From NCBI GenBank assembly GCA_013289445.1, contig JABCZZ010000012.1, positions 1 to 41,237 on the forward strand: a stretch of 41,237 bases of DNA, given 5' to 3'. The stretch comes from Alphaproteobacteria bacterium (GTDB taxonomy: Bacteria > Pseudomonadota > Alphaproteobacteria > Rickettsiales > JABCZZ01). Positions 31,249 through 41,237 of the stretch are shown here, in pieces (within the stretch, counting starts at the first letter, position 1; each line of letters opens with the position of its first letter). The position numbers were made by a program, and so were the translations under genes. Under the pieces are notes generated by a model. That model was not told the origin of the DNA. It worked only from the letters and a program-made list of their open reading frames with translations, and did not search any database.

Positions 31249-34239
31249 ATGTTGTTCGGGCGGCGTACATCCATAGCGTTTTTAAGCGCAATGGCAGTTT
31301 CTTATACGGCATTTTCTGCAATGGCGTACGATCCGCGCGCGCAGAATACGCCGAGCATTGAAATTCACCTCGAAGTACTAAGCAAACTCAAAAATACTCC
31401 GGCGGTGGCGCCCTCCACTTCTTCGCCTTTTTCCGCACCCAGCGCTGCGCCTGCACCTGTTGCGGCGGCCGAAGAACAAACTGAACGCCAGATAGCTGCG
31501 CAGGAACCCAAACCGCAGCCGAAGAAAAAACACGTCGCCCATGCAAAGCCGCCAGCCGCGCCAAAACAAGTTGCGCAGATAGAAACGCCGCCGCAACCGG
31601 TCCCCACATCACCGGCAATCAACGCTCCCGAGCTCGTCCCGCAAACACCACCCCCTCCGCCTCCGCCCTCACCGGAAATTCCTGCTGCTGCCATGCCGGC
31701 ACCGGTCGTCGAATTACCGCCGCCAGCGCATCCGCCGCTGCCTCTGGCGCCTGCAATAGCCAATATTCCGCCGGCACCGATTCTGCCGCCACCGCCAGCC
31801 GAGGCCAAACCAGCACCTGCAGTCGAGATGGCGCCGGAAGTAAAGATTCGCGCCAAAAAAGAGCCCAAAGCTAAACCAGCACCAACTGAAATGGCGCAGG
31901 ACATCGCTCCGCCGCCGCCCGCTCCGGTTGCACCTCCTGCTCCTGCCACACCTATAGTAGAACTACCCCCCGTGGCACCACCGCCGCCCATAGCGCCCGC
32001 GCCCCTGCCGCTTCAGGCTCCACCGGCCATCGAACCTGTAAAACCTCTGGCTCCGCTTGAACCGCTGCCGCCGATCGCCCCTTCTGCAGTCGTCCCGCCG
32101 CCATCTATGCCTCTGCCGACCGAAATTCCACCGGCACCGGAACCCCTTAAGCCTGCAGTAAAACCTGAACAGTCTCCTTCATTTACACCGCCGCCGCTTC
32201 CGCCTGTTATGCCGGAAAAGCTGGCACCGTTACCGCCGATTGCGCCGCCCGTGGCACCGCCACCACCCGCTGCTGCGCCGGCAAAAGAATTTCCTGAAGC
32301 TCAGACGCCTGCTTCTGTGATGCCGCCCATTGATCTCATGCCGCCGCCTAAAGAAACCAAAACAGACTCCAAGCCACCCGCCATTGAACCGCCAGCTGCT
32401 CCCCTACCCGGCCCGACTGCTTCTATCGAGCCGTTGCCCAAGCGCGCTCCAAAATCGGCCACGGCACCTCCAGCCGAGCATACGCCCATGGCAGCGCAAC
32501 CCGCTGAAACTAAGACGCCACCCGCGCATGAAGAAGGGGTGCTTGCTAGTGTCGGCGATCAATTTTCGGAATTTCTTGGCAGCGATTCTTCCAAACCCAA
32601 AAAACTTTCCGAGCAACCACGGCGCGTGCCTGAGTTGAATCCCAAACCGATTGGGCAGAATTCTCCAACGCCGCCGGCAGAGAAAACGCAAACGCCAAAA
32701 CCTGTGGACGTTGCCCAAGCGCCGCCGGCACCCGCTACGCCCAAAGAAACCATGCATATTGCACCACCCGGAGCAGCCGAGATAGTTCCGCCGCCGCTTT
32801 CACCGCCGCCTCCTGCTGAACATGCCGAACCTAAACCAGAAATACAGACGAGCGATCTGCCGCCGGGAATCTCTATCGTCACTCCGCCGGCCGATCTGAC
32901 CAAGGCAGCGCCTGCGCCAAAAGAAATGGCAGCGTTGCCGGAAATTCCCTCTGTGACACCGCCGCCATTGCCCTCAGCAATACCGCCTACTCCATTGGCC
33001 AAAGAAGAACTCAAAACCCCCTCCAAGCCCATTGAGTCTGCTGCTGCATTACCACCGGCACCGCCTGCTTTGCCGCCACTGTCCGCGCCGGACGCCGTAA
33101 AACCATCTGAGCTTCCCACTCCGCCCAAAGACGAGGCAGTACTGCCGGAGCCGAAAATCGATGCTGCGCCCGTAGAAGCAAAGTCTGCAGAAGCATTGCC
33201 GTTACCGCCGGCACCTGCTTCACTGCCCGTACCCGAAGCGCCAAAGTCCCCTGAACTGCCACAGCCGCCCAAAGCAGAAAGCAAACCGGTCGAGATCGCA
33301 GCGCTCCCGCCGACGCCGGTAATACCGCCTGCAGCTGAAGCGCCGAAATCGCCTGAATTGCCGCCGGCACTTCCGCCCCTGCCATCGATACCTCAAGCAG
33401 CCAAGGCGCCTGAGGCACCCGCATTGCCGCCTGAAATGCCCAAGAAAGAGCTGCCGGTTGTCGCCACATCCGCGCCTGCTCCTTCAGCGCCGCCCACTCT
33501 GCCGCCGTTGCCGCCAGCCGCCCCGGCAATACCGGCATTGCCACCCCTTTCTGATTTGGAAAAAACTCCGGAAAAGCCGGCCCCCGCTCAGGCTGAATCC
33601 AAAAAACTGCCGTCGCTCACCGCGCTTACCGGTGACGATAGTGTGAAAAAGGAAACCGAAAATTCTAAAGTGGCCTCGGCCGAATTGCCGCCACCCATAC
33701 CCACACCGCCAACAACGGATACCAGCAAGTCGCTTGACCTGCCACCCTTGCCTGCTCCTGCGGTTGCGCCTGCAACTCCTGTAAGTAAACCTCAGGAATT
33801 GCCGCCCTTGCCTACGCCAGCGCCCGAAGCATCCAAAGAGCCGTCAAAGGAACTGCCAGCCACGCCAGCGACTGCACCGGCCACGTCGCCAGCCGAAGCA
33901 GCAGACAATGCAAAGCCAGGCAGCCCTGCACCCGATCTGCGTATTACGTTTAATGAAACGGAAACGGCAGTGCCGCTCAGCCAGACCACACAGCTTGATG
34001 CGCTTGCTAAATCACTTAACGACAATCCCAATGCACGCGTAACGATTATGGCGTATGCCAGCGGTCCGGAAGCCAGCGGCATTTATCCCAAACGCGTCTC
34101 CTTGGCACGCGGCATTGCCATACGCAATTACCTCACGACCACTAAGGGTATTGATATCGAGCGCGTGAATGTCAAAGCGCTGGGCAATAAGAATGAAGGC
34201 GGTCCAGGCGACCGCGTGGACGTATTCCTGCTGAAATAG
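31249..34239 (+). CDS. Giant proline-rich envelope protein with C-terminal OmpA-like domain
   Basis: 996 residues. A Sec signal peptide ends near FSAMA-YD. From about residue 60 to 880 the protein is a low-complexity region of Pro, Ala, Glu, Lys and Leu with many PPP, PPPP and ELPPLPP-like repeats, probably an extended rod or TonB-like spacer. The last 100 residues form an OmpA-like domain (LRITFNETETAVPL, ARVTIMAYASG, RVSLARGIAIRNYL, ALGNKNEGGPGDRVDVFLLK). The Asp that binds diaminopimelate in typical OmpA domains is missing (AYASGPEAS), while the Arg in SLARG is kept. The ATG at 31249 is preferred over an earlier frame that overlaps suhB. Translation must depend heavily on EF-P, encoded just upstream. 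Confidence 0.85.
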   Translation: MLFGRRTSIAFLSAMAVSYTAFSAMAYDPRAQNTPSIEIHLEVLSKLKNTPAVAPSTSSPFSAPSAAPAPVAAAEEQTERQIAAQEPKPQPKKKHVAHAKPPAAPKQVAQIETPPQPVPTSPAINAPELVPQTPPPPPPPSPEIPAAAMPAPVVELPPPAHPPLPLAPAIANIPPAPILPPPPAEAKPAPAVEMAPEVKIRAKKEPKAKPAPTEMAQDIAPPPPAPVAPPAPATPIVELPPVAPPPPIAPAPLPLQAPPAIEPVKPLAPLEPLPPIAPSAVVPPPSMPLPTEIPPAPEPLKPAVKPEQSPSFTPPPLPPVMPEKLAPLPPIAPPVAPPPPAAAPAKEFPEAQTPASVMPPIDLMPPPKETKTDSKPPAIEPPAAPLPGPTASIEPLPKRAPKSATAPPAEHTPMAAQPAETKTPPAHEEGVLASVGDQFSEFLGSDSSKPKKLSEQPRRVPELNPKPIGQNSPTPPAEKTQTPKPVDVAQAPPAPATPKETMHIAPPGAAEIVPPPLSPPPPAEHAEPKPEIQTSDLPPGISIVTPPADLTKAAPAPKEMAALPEIPSVTPPPLPSAIPPTPLAKEELKTPSKPIESAAALPPAPPALPPLSAPDAVKPSELPTPPKDEAVLPEPKIDAAPVEAKSAEALPLPPAPASLPVPEAPKSPELPQPPKAESKPVEIAALPPTPVIPPAAEAPKSPELPPALPPLPSIPQAAKAPEAPALPPEMPKKELPVVATSAPAPSAPPTLPPLPPAAPAIPALPPLSDLEKTPEKPAPAQAESKKLPSLTALTGDDSVKKETENSKVASAELPPPIPTPPTTDTSKSLDLPPLPAPAVAPATPVSKPQELPPLPTPAPEASKEPSKELPATPATAPATSPAEAADNAKPGSPAPDLRITFNETETAVPLSQTTQLDALAKSLNDNPNARVTIMAYASGPEASGIYPKRVSLARGIAIRNYLTTTKGIDIERVNVKALGNKNEGGPGDRVDVFLLK

Positions 34240-34266
34240 TATCAGGAATCAGAAACGTCGGGAAAA

Positions 34267-34452
34267 TTAATAGGGAGATTGTTGCGCGGGCTGTTGCACC
34301 GGTTGCGGCTGAGGCTGTGCGGACTTGTCCTTGTTATCATCGGCAGCATTGGTAAGGTCGCGACCTGCTGCCTGGAGATCTTTGCCCATTCCCTCAAAGG
34401 TGTTGCAGGCGGCAAGCAGAAACAGTGCGGTGATGAGTACGAGCGCTTTCAT
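34267..34452 (-). CDS. Entericidin-like small lipoprotein
   Basis: 61 residues. The signal peptide MKALVLITALFLLAAC ends in a lipobox LAAC (C16). The next stretch, NTFEGMGKDLQAAGRDLTNAAD, is the entericidin A/B pattern (CNTxxGxGKDxQxxGxxxxxAA). The tail is Gln/Pro-rich, longer than in the classic family. The ATG at 34452 has GAGGA 4 nt upstream. It starts 7 nt after the DUF3137 stop, so the two share a transcript. Entericidins are bacteriolytic or stress-related lipoproteins; a toxin role is not shown here. Confidence 0.85.
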   Translation of the reverse strand: MKALVLITALFLLAACNTFEGMGKDLQAAGRDLTNAADDNKDKSAQPQPQPVQQPAQQSPY

Positions 34453-34459
34453 ATATTCC

Positions 34460-35656
34460 TCATTGAATCCGGTTAAGATAACTGGTGACCCCATCCAGGC
34501 ATTGCATCAGCTCATATAAAAAGCTGGCATCCTCGCTATTGAGCGCCGGCTGAAAAATGGAACTCGTTTCAAAGAGATCATAAGGACAGGGAATAGTGAA
34601 AATAAATTTATCATCATAATATTCGAGTTCAAATATTTTATTGAGGCCACCATCAGACATATCGAGCGGATCGCCTTTTGTGAGATCAAGGCCGGTGTCA
34701 TATTTCTCGTCATACTCACGCTCAGCAGGCAGTTCAGCCTTGCCAACAAAGGAGATGTATTTCTCCTTCAGATACGAGCCCAGGGCCAGTGTGGCGTAAG
34801 CAACTTTGTCGTCCCAATATTCACGTTGCTGTTTGAGTCCTTGCGCTTGCCGGGCAAACCGCTCGATCCCTTCCAGAAGCGCAGAGGTGATAATTTTTCT
34901 GGCTTCTTCGGCATCGGTCGTATAACCAGCAAGCACAGATTCGAATGTACCCGGCGGGGTAAATTTCTTCATGCCTATATAACGTTCTTTAATGGCAGCG
35001 ATGTTTTTCTGCGGATCGCTGATGAGCGCCGTGCGGCCACTGAAATTCTTGCGCAATTTCACGGAAATCTGCGAAATATCACATACGATAATCAAGCCCT
35101 TAAACAAAGACGTGCGTTTATGGTCTTTCACCCGTACGACATTGGCATCACACAGCCTGACCGCCATTTCGTTGCATTCCCCGACGATGTAATCCTCAGG
35201 AAAATAGACCTGATGCTCGGCAAGCAGCGTGCAATTGCGAATATCCACCAACGACACTCCGCCATGGGGCGCAAATTGAAAACCGCCGAACAATTTGAAA
35301 AGCCTGGAATAGGCCTCATCCTTGAGTGAAAATTTCGCATTCAGCGTCGCTTTCAGGCCGGCGCTGCTATTACTGCCGCGATATTTAAAAATCGGGGCCA
35401 GCACCAGATAGACGCAGAAAAAGAAAATAAATATTCGGAAAGATTCGATGTCACTGCGTTTAAGCGGTGCGGTGATGCCCGCCAGACGATCAATAGCAAG
35501 CAGCGGCACACTTGGATAAAAAACCGCACTGCAGAGCAGCAGGACAGCAGCAAGGGCGCAAAGATAAAAGAGGGTCAGAAAGAACCGCCTGCGCTTCTCG
35601 AGCGCGGCTGAAATCGCCTGGAATTCGCGGTTAAATTCTTCCTGCGTTAGCATCAC
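34460..35656 (-). CDS. DUF3137 family membrane protein
   Basis: 398 residues (397 from the second Met). Two membrane helices lie near residues 25-48 and 72-90, followed by a cytoplasmic domain with SLFKGLIIVCDIS and NFSGRTALISDP, the pattern of DUF3137 proteins in alphaproteobacteria. Function unknown. The promoter at 35660-35688 places the transcription start on the first or second ATG (35656 or 35653), so this mRNA may be leaderless. The entericidin-like gene follows 7 nt downstream. Confidence 0.78.
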   Translation of the reverse strand: MMLTQEEFNREFQAISAALEKRRRFFLTLFYLCALAAVLLLCSAVFYPSVPLLAIDRLAGITAPLKRSDIESFRIFIFFFCVYLVLAPIFKYRGSNSSAGLKATLNAKFSLKDEAYSRLFKLFGGFQFAPHGGVSLVDIRNCTLLAEHQVYFPEDYIVGECNEMAVRLCDANVVRVKDHKRTSLFKGLIIVCDISQISVKLRKNFSGRTALISDPQKNIAAIKERYIGMKKFTPPGTFESVLAGYTTDAEEARKIITSALLEGIERFARQAQGLKQQREYWDDKVAYATLALGSYLKEKYISFVGKAELPAEREYDEKYDTGLDLTKGDPLDMSDGGLNKIFELEYYDDKFIFTIPCPYDLFETSSIFQPALNSEDASFLYELMQCLDGVTSYLNRIQ

Positions 35657-35659
35657 TGG

Positions 35660-35688
35660 ACGATAGCATTGCCTTTTCTATTGATCAA
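35660..35688 (-). promoter_or_regulatory. Predicted sigma-70 promoter of the DUF3137 gene
   Basis: Minus strand: TTGATC (35688-35683), 17 bp ending in TGC (extended -10), TATCGT (35665-35660). The predicted start coincides with the ATG ATG at the gene start. Confidence 0.6.
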
Positions 35689-35752
35689 TAAGCAAAAACT
35701 GCCTGTACCGGCCCGGAATATTTGACGATTTTCACACGATTGTCATCGCTGT

Positions 35753-35784
35753 TTCATCATTTCGTAACGAATGTCTGTCATAGT
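35753..35784 (+). promoter_or_regulatory. CtrA-like box plus -10, promoter of the secreted repeat protein
   Basis: Plus strand: TTCA (35753-35756), 7 nt, GTAAC (35764-35768), 10 nt, CATAGT (35779-35784). Spacing matches the other orphan-gene promoters. The TGC of the extended -10 is absent here. Confidence 0.45.
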
Positions 35785-35823
35785 ATCCCTCCGATACATC
35801 TTACTCATTTACAGGGGAATTTT

Positions 35824-37008
35824 ATGAACTTTGATGACGCAAAAAAACGGGCACAACAAGCCACTGCGGGTATTGTCGCAGCAGGCACATTGTTCGCAGG
35901 TCACGAAGTTAACGCTCAAGCGTTTAAAATAAACGTGCATGTTGAGCCGATTGTCATCCCCACGCCCGAAGTGCAGGCACATTTCAGATTCCAGGCAACT
36001 ACAGCTGCCGGTCCCGCCGGGTTCGCTCCTGGCGCCATTATGGTTCCTGCCGAAGCACCGAGGCTCGTAGACGCCCCTAACGGCAAATTTTATGAGTCTG
36101 ATACTACGGTGGCGGGCCCAGGTGGCATTGCCGTCATTCAGCAGAATTATTTTTTGATCGCTGCCAATGGCGGGGTAGGCGGTAAAGTCTTGCAGAATGA
36201 TTTGGTGGCAGGGCCGAACGGAGCACCGGTGACGGTGCGACGCAACTGGACGGACCCCGGCACTCTTGCCATTTACAAGCGCGATATTATGGATCCGACC
36301 GGTACCAGGGTCGTTGAGCAGGATCTCTTCGGCCCCAAGGGTAGCGCACGCGCCCTGTTAGGAGCGGATGGCAAAACCGTGGAGCAGTACCTTACCTATG
36401 ATCTTACGGGTAAGCTTTTTAGTGCGAACGGTATGCAGCCGGGTGAGGTAATTCCGCCGGCACCCAGTCAGGGAGATCCTTTGATCATCAACGTCCCCGC
36501 CTCGCCCTATCCCTCCAATGTGCTGTATTATCAGGAAGGTGGTCAGTATCTTCCGCTTGCCGCCGACGTACAAGTGGCGCCCGATCGCTGTTTTACGCGC
36601 AATGCCAGCGGCGGATTTGCCGAATTCTCCGCCGGCGCGGCCATGGGCTTTAGTTTCAATGGCGGTTTCGTTGTTGCCGCACCGCCCGCACCGGGGGTAG
36701 TGGTGGACGTGCATTTGGGCGATTTCTTTGCTCATCACGCAAATGAGCGCCAAGAAAATATTCGCATTGTTACCGAGCACAGGCAGCAGCATCCGGATAA
36801 CACACCTCACGATGCACCGCCGCCGCCCGAGAAAAAGCATGGATTACTGGACGGCATAACCGGCGGCATTAAAACTGGTTTTGACAAGACCAGAAAAGGA
36901 ATCGAAACCGGCGCAAATAGAACGGGTGAGGGCATCAAAGCACATCTTCCCACGCCACGCGTGAATAATGGCACCAATGCGCCAGACAGCAAGCTGCCGC
37001 CGCGCTGA
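35824..37008 (+). CDS. Secreted orphan protein with GPxG repeats
   Basis: 394 residues, not recognised. The ATG at 35824 has AGGGG 8 nt upstream. An earlier in-frame start at 35722 lies upstream of the predicted promoter and is rejected. The N-terminus has a hydrophobic stretch (AGIVAAGTLFAG) ending near VNAQA, a probable signal peptide with a long charged n-region. Residues about 100-230 contain spaced repeats (VAGPGGIAV, VAGPNGAPV, MDPTGTRVV, FGPKGSARA) with roughly 20-30 residue spacing, suggesting a beta-repeat. The C-terminus is basic and Gly/Pro-rich. A terminator hairpin follows. Function unknown. Confidence 0.75.
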   Translation: MNFDDAKKRAQQATAGIVAAGTLFAGHEVNAQAFKINVHVEPIVIPTPEVQAHFRFQATTAAGPAGFAPGAIMVPAEAPRLVDAPNGKFYESDTTVAGPGGIAVIQQNYFLIAANGGVGGKVLQNDLVAGPNGAPVTVRRNWTDPGTLAIYKRDIMDPTGTRVVEQDLFGPKGSARALLGADGKTVEQYLTYDLTGKLFSANGMQPGEVIPPAPSQGDPLIINVPASPYPSNVLYYQEGGQYLPLAADVQVAPDRCFTRNASGGFAEFSAGAAMGFSFNGGFVVAAPPAPGVVVDVHLGDFFAHHANERQENIRIVTEHRQQHPDNTPHDAPPPPEKKHGLLDGITGGIKTGFDKTRKGIETGANRTGEGIKAHLPTPRVNNGTNAPDSKLPPR

Positions 37009-37032
37009 TGTTCCGCACATAGCTGAATGCAC

Positions 37033-37062
37033 AAAGGCCCAGAGTTTTCACTCTGGGCCTTT
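37033..37062. terminator. Bidirectional terminator between secreted protein gene and 5S rRNA
   Basis: A 12-bp stem, AAAGGCCCAGAG / CTCTGGGCCTTT, closes a TTTTCA loop. The A-T ends give a T-run in both directions, so it can end the plus-strand gene and the minus-strand rRNA unit. Confidence 0.88.
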
Positions 37063-37092
37063 AATTTTGTAAATAAAAAAGCCGGCTTAGAA

Positions 37093-37210
37093 GGCTTGGC
37101 AGCGACCTACTCTCCCATGACTTAAGTCATAGTACCATCGGCGCGGAGCGTTTTCACGGTCGTGTTCGGGATGGGAACGTGTGTTACCCACTCGCAATAA
37201 CCACCAAGCC
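37093..37210 (-). rRNA. rrf: 5S ribosomal RNA
   Basis: About 118 nt; the ends pair (GGCTTGGTGG at the 5' end with the complementary CCAAGCC 3' end). The interior shows the conserved TACCATCGGCGC and GTGTTCGGGATGGGAAC stretches in the complement. It follows the 23S gene by about 117 nt, with the terminator at 37033-37062 beyond it. Confidence 0.95.
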
Positions 37211-37298
37211 ATGTAAGCCGGCTCTCTTATTCACGTATGTGAAATAGGTTTTTCTGAAATGATGCATTTAAAATGTAACATTCATCTCTTTCGCACTA

Positions 37299-37323
37299 CA
37301 TGCGACGGGAATGAGTGTCTCGG
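37299..37323 (-). other. 3' arm of pre-23S processing stem
   Basis: Complementary to 40175-40203 in the 23S leader: CATGCGACG pairs with CGTCGCATG and AATGAGTGTCT with AGACACTCATT. Such long stems bracketing 23S are cut by RNase III. It lies in the 23S-5S spacer. Confidence 0.75.
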
Positions 37324-37327
37324 CGAA

Positions 37328-40142
<2,815 letters not shown>

Positions 40143-40447
40143 ACGTTTACGGTCCTATGAATAAAACCGTAAATCCAAGACACTCATTAGATCTCGTCGC
40201 ATGCAGAACGAAAAAGACGCTCTGCATGAAAAAGAGTTAAATGGCACCTTTATTCAGCATCAACTCTCAAAAATTAGAATTTTTATTGTTTCGTACAAAG
40301 AGAAGTCATCACAACGACTCTCTGCACAAAACCCTTCTAAAAATTAAGGGTTTTATCAGAAAAACCTATTCACAATTTCAATCTGCAGCGCTGCAGTTTC
40401 CGGCGTTTTTTCAAACACAAAAAAAGGGCGCGTCTTCTTTCGAAGGG
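40143..40447 (-). other. 23S rRNA leader (no 16S, no tRNA)
   Basis: About 305 nt between the predicted start and mature 23S. It holds a hairpin TTTACGGT/ACCGTAAA just before 23S, another (GCAGA...TCTGC) near 40201-40227, and the 5' processing arm. A CTTCTCTTTGTA element (minus strand, about 40305-40294) resembles a boxA antitermination site. No tRNA cloverleaf is found. Confidence 0.6.
40175..40203 (-). other. 5' arm of pre-23S processing stem
   Basis: Pairs with 37299-37323 across the whole 23S gene, with a small internal loop (AGATCT against GGA). This shows that the leader belongs to this 23S unit and is not a remnant. Confidence 0.75.
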
Positions 40448-40453
40448 ACGGTA

Positions 40454-40482
40454 TATATAAAGAGGGGTTAGTCGAATGTCAA
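40454..40482 (-). promoter_or_regulatory. Consensus promoter of the 23S-5S unit
   Basis: Minus strand: TTGACA (40482-40477), exactly 17 bp, TATATA (40459-40454), the strongest sigma-70 promoter in the window. The predicted start near 40447 gives a 305-nt leader. Confidence 0.82.
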
Positions 40483-40575
40483 CGGCCTTTTTTATGGTTA
40501 TTTTATAGGGGTTTTTGAGGGTGATATTGGATAGTATTGAGGCCGCGTATCGCAAGGCTTAGAGAGTAAAACGGC

Positions 40576-41237
40576 ATGGTTTTTTCTTCCGCAAAGGCGC
40601 GTGATTCTTTCCATTGCATCCTGTGGTGTATCGTTCTGGGAGGCCTGTTTCTGCGGGTTTTCGGGATATGGCACTATCAATACAATATGGATGAGATGCA
40701 GTTCCTCAGCATCGCCAAGGGCCGCTCCCTGCTTGAGGTGCTGCGGCGCTCGCTTGCAGAAGAGCATCCCCCGCTTGTGTGGCTGCTCAGGCATTATCTG
40801 CTGATGCTGACGCCCAGCTATTCTGCGCAGCGCCTGCTCTGCTCCAGCGCCGCAATGATGGCGATTGCCGGAATCTATCAGTTTGGCCGCCAGTTGCGTG
40901 GGCCCTATTTAGGGGTGTTCTGTGTTTTTTGCCTGGCATTCTCTCCCATCGCCGTGGCTACATCTCTTACTTTGCGCAATTACGCCTTTTTTATGGCCTT
41001 CCTTGCCTGGGCATTGTTTTATTTTGCGCGTTATCTGCAGGAACAGAAATTTCGCGATCTGGCCGCGTTTGTCGCGCTGATCTGGTTCGCTTGCGCCACC
41101 CATTTTTCGGGCTTCCTTGTCGCGGCGGGCTGCGGAATATATCAAGGCCTCCGGCTGCTTTTTTATAAACGCTGGAAAACGTTGGCTATCCTTGGTGTTT
41201 CTTATGTTCCTCTGTTCCTGCTGGCTGTTGCCGTTTA
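40576..41237 (+). CDS. GT39-like membrane glycosyltransferase, 3' part outside window
   Basis: The first 220 residues are visible. After an N-terminal membrane helix the periplasmic loop carries YNMDEMQFLSIAKG, with the Asp-Glu pair expected in the catalytic loop of ArnT/PMT-type GT-C enzymes, and then EEHPPLVWLLRH with the HPPL motif. Further membrane helices and a LRNYAFFMAF segment follow. Such enzymes transfer sugars from polyprenyl-phosphate carriers. The ATG at 40576 is the first in frame after a stop at 40567, with AGAGAG about 9 nt upstream. Confidence 0.82.
   Translation, partial: MVFSSAKARDSFHCILWCIVLGGLFLRVFGIWHYQYNMDEMQFLSIAKGRSLLEVLRRSLAEEHPPLVWLLRHYLLMLTPSYSAQRLLCSSAAMMAIAGIYQFGRQLRGPYLGVFCVFCLAFSPIAVATSLTLRNYAFFMAFLAWALFYFARYLQEQKFRDLAAFVALIWFACATHFSGFLVAAGCGIYQGLRLLFYKRWKTLAILGVSYVPLFLLAVAV

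Noticed and set aside
31365..33544. Long open frames on the minus strand and other plus frames across the proline-rich gene
   Set aside because: They are rich in Gly/Ala or Arg/Pro as expected from the complement or shifted reading of GC-rich proline codons, and have no ribosome sites or family features.
40143..40575. tRNA or 16S remnant upstream of 23S
   Set aside because: No cloverleaf, no anti-Shine-Dalgarno region and no conserved 16S block could be found in this stretch.

Overview
The window comes from a free-standing alphaproteobacterial chromosome of moderate GC content. The lineage call rests on the zapA / 6S RNA / 5-formyl-THF cyclo-ligase arrangement, the NDUFAF5-like methyltransferase next to comF, DUF1223, DUF3137 and entericidin-like genes, a 23S rRNA with an extended helix-9 hairpin, and repeated TTAA-N7-TTAA-like (CtrA-type) promoter boxes. 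I cannot name the genus; a Micavibrio-like, Rhodospirillales-like or Holosporales-like lineage would all fit.

Layout. 1-7.7 kb: envelope and one-carbon genes (partial alpha/beta hydrolase, A24 prepilin peptidase, pirin, metF, mlaA, mlaC) interleaved with two large orphan proteins on the minus strand. 8.1-10.7 kb: an orphan with a twin-arginine-like N-terminus, tRNA-Gln, cutA and an amino-acid permease. 10.7-17.2 kb: central carbon genes on the minus strand. These are class I fructose-bisphosphate aldolase with a Gly-rich exported peptide, and an operon transketolase / 76-aa membrane protein / GAPDH / PGK whose first three genes overlap by 4 nt. 17.2-20.8 kb: coiled-coil protein, zapA, 6S RNA, 5-FCL and mutT, then a methyltransferase and comF. 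20.8-25.4 kb: metE, thiE, trmL, osmC, dgkA, tRNA-Leu(CAA). 25.5-31.2 kb: a GT-C-like membrane protein, DUF1223, a class I glutamine amidotransferase, a convergent pair of orphans (one resembling OspF/SpvC phosphothreonine lyases), efp and suhB. 31.2-37 kb: a giant proline-rich OmpA-like envelope protein, an entericidin-like lipoprotein, DUF3137 and a secreted repeat protein. 37-40.5 kb: 5S and 23S rRNA on the minus strand with their own promoter and no 16S or tRNA upstream. The window ends inside a GT39-like membrane glycosyltransferase.

Most striking points. (1) The 23S-5S unit is not linked to a 16S gene; it has a consensus promoter (TTGACA, 17 bp, TATATA), a leader of about 300 nt and a matching precursor-processing stem. 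(2) Six or seven orphan genes share a promoter module, TTNA-N7-(G/T)TAAC followed 10-11 bp later by a TATA-type -10, which resembles the CtrA box; two of these genes, and possibly a DUF3137 gene with an ordinary promoter, look leaderless. One member of this putative regulon is the OspF/SpvC-like protein. (3) EF-P has PGNLRSF at its tip instead of the usual PGKGxxF, so the normally modified lysine is Asn. (4) GAPDH carries residues typical of NADP-using enzymes. (5) Six of the convergent gene pairs overlap or abut at their stop codons, leaving no room for terminators.
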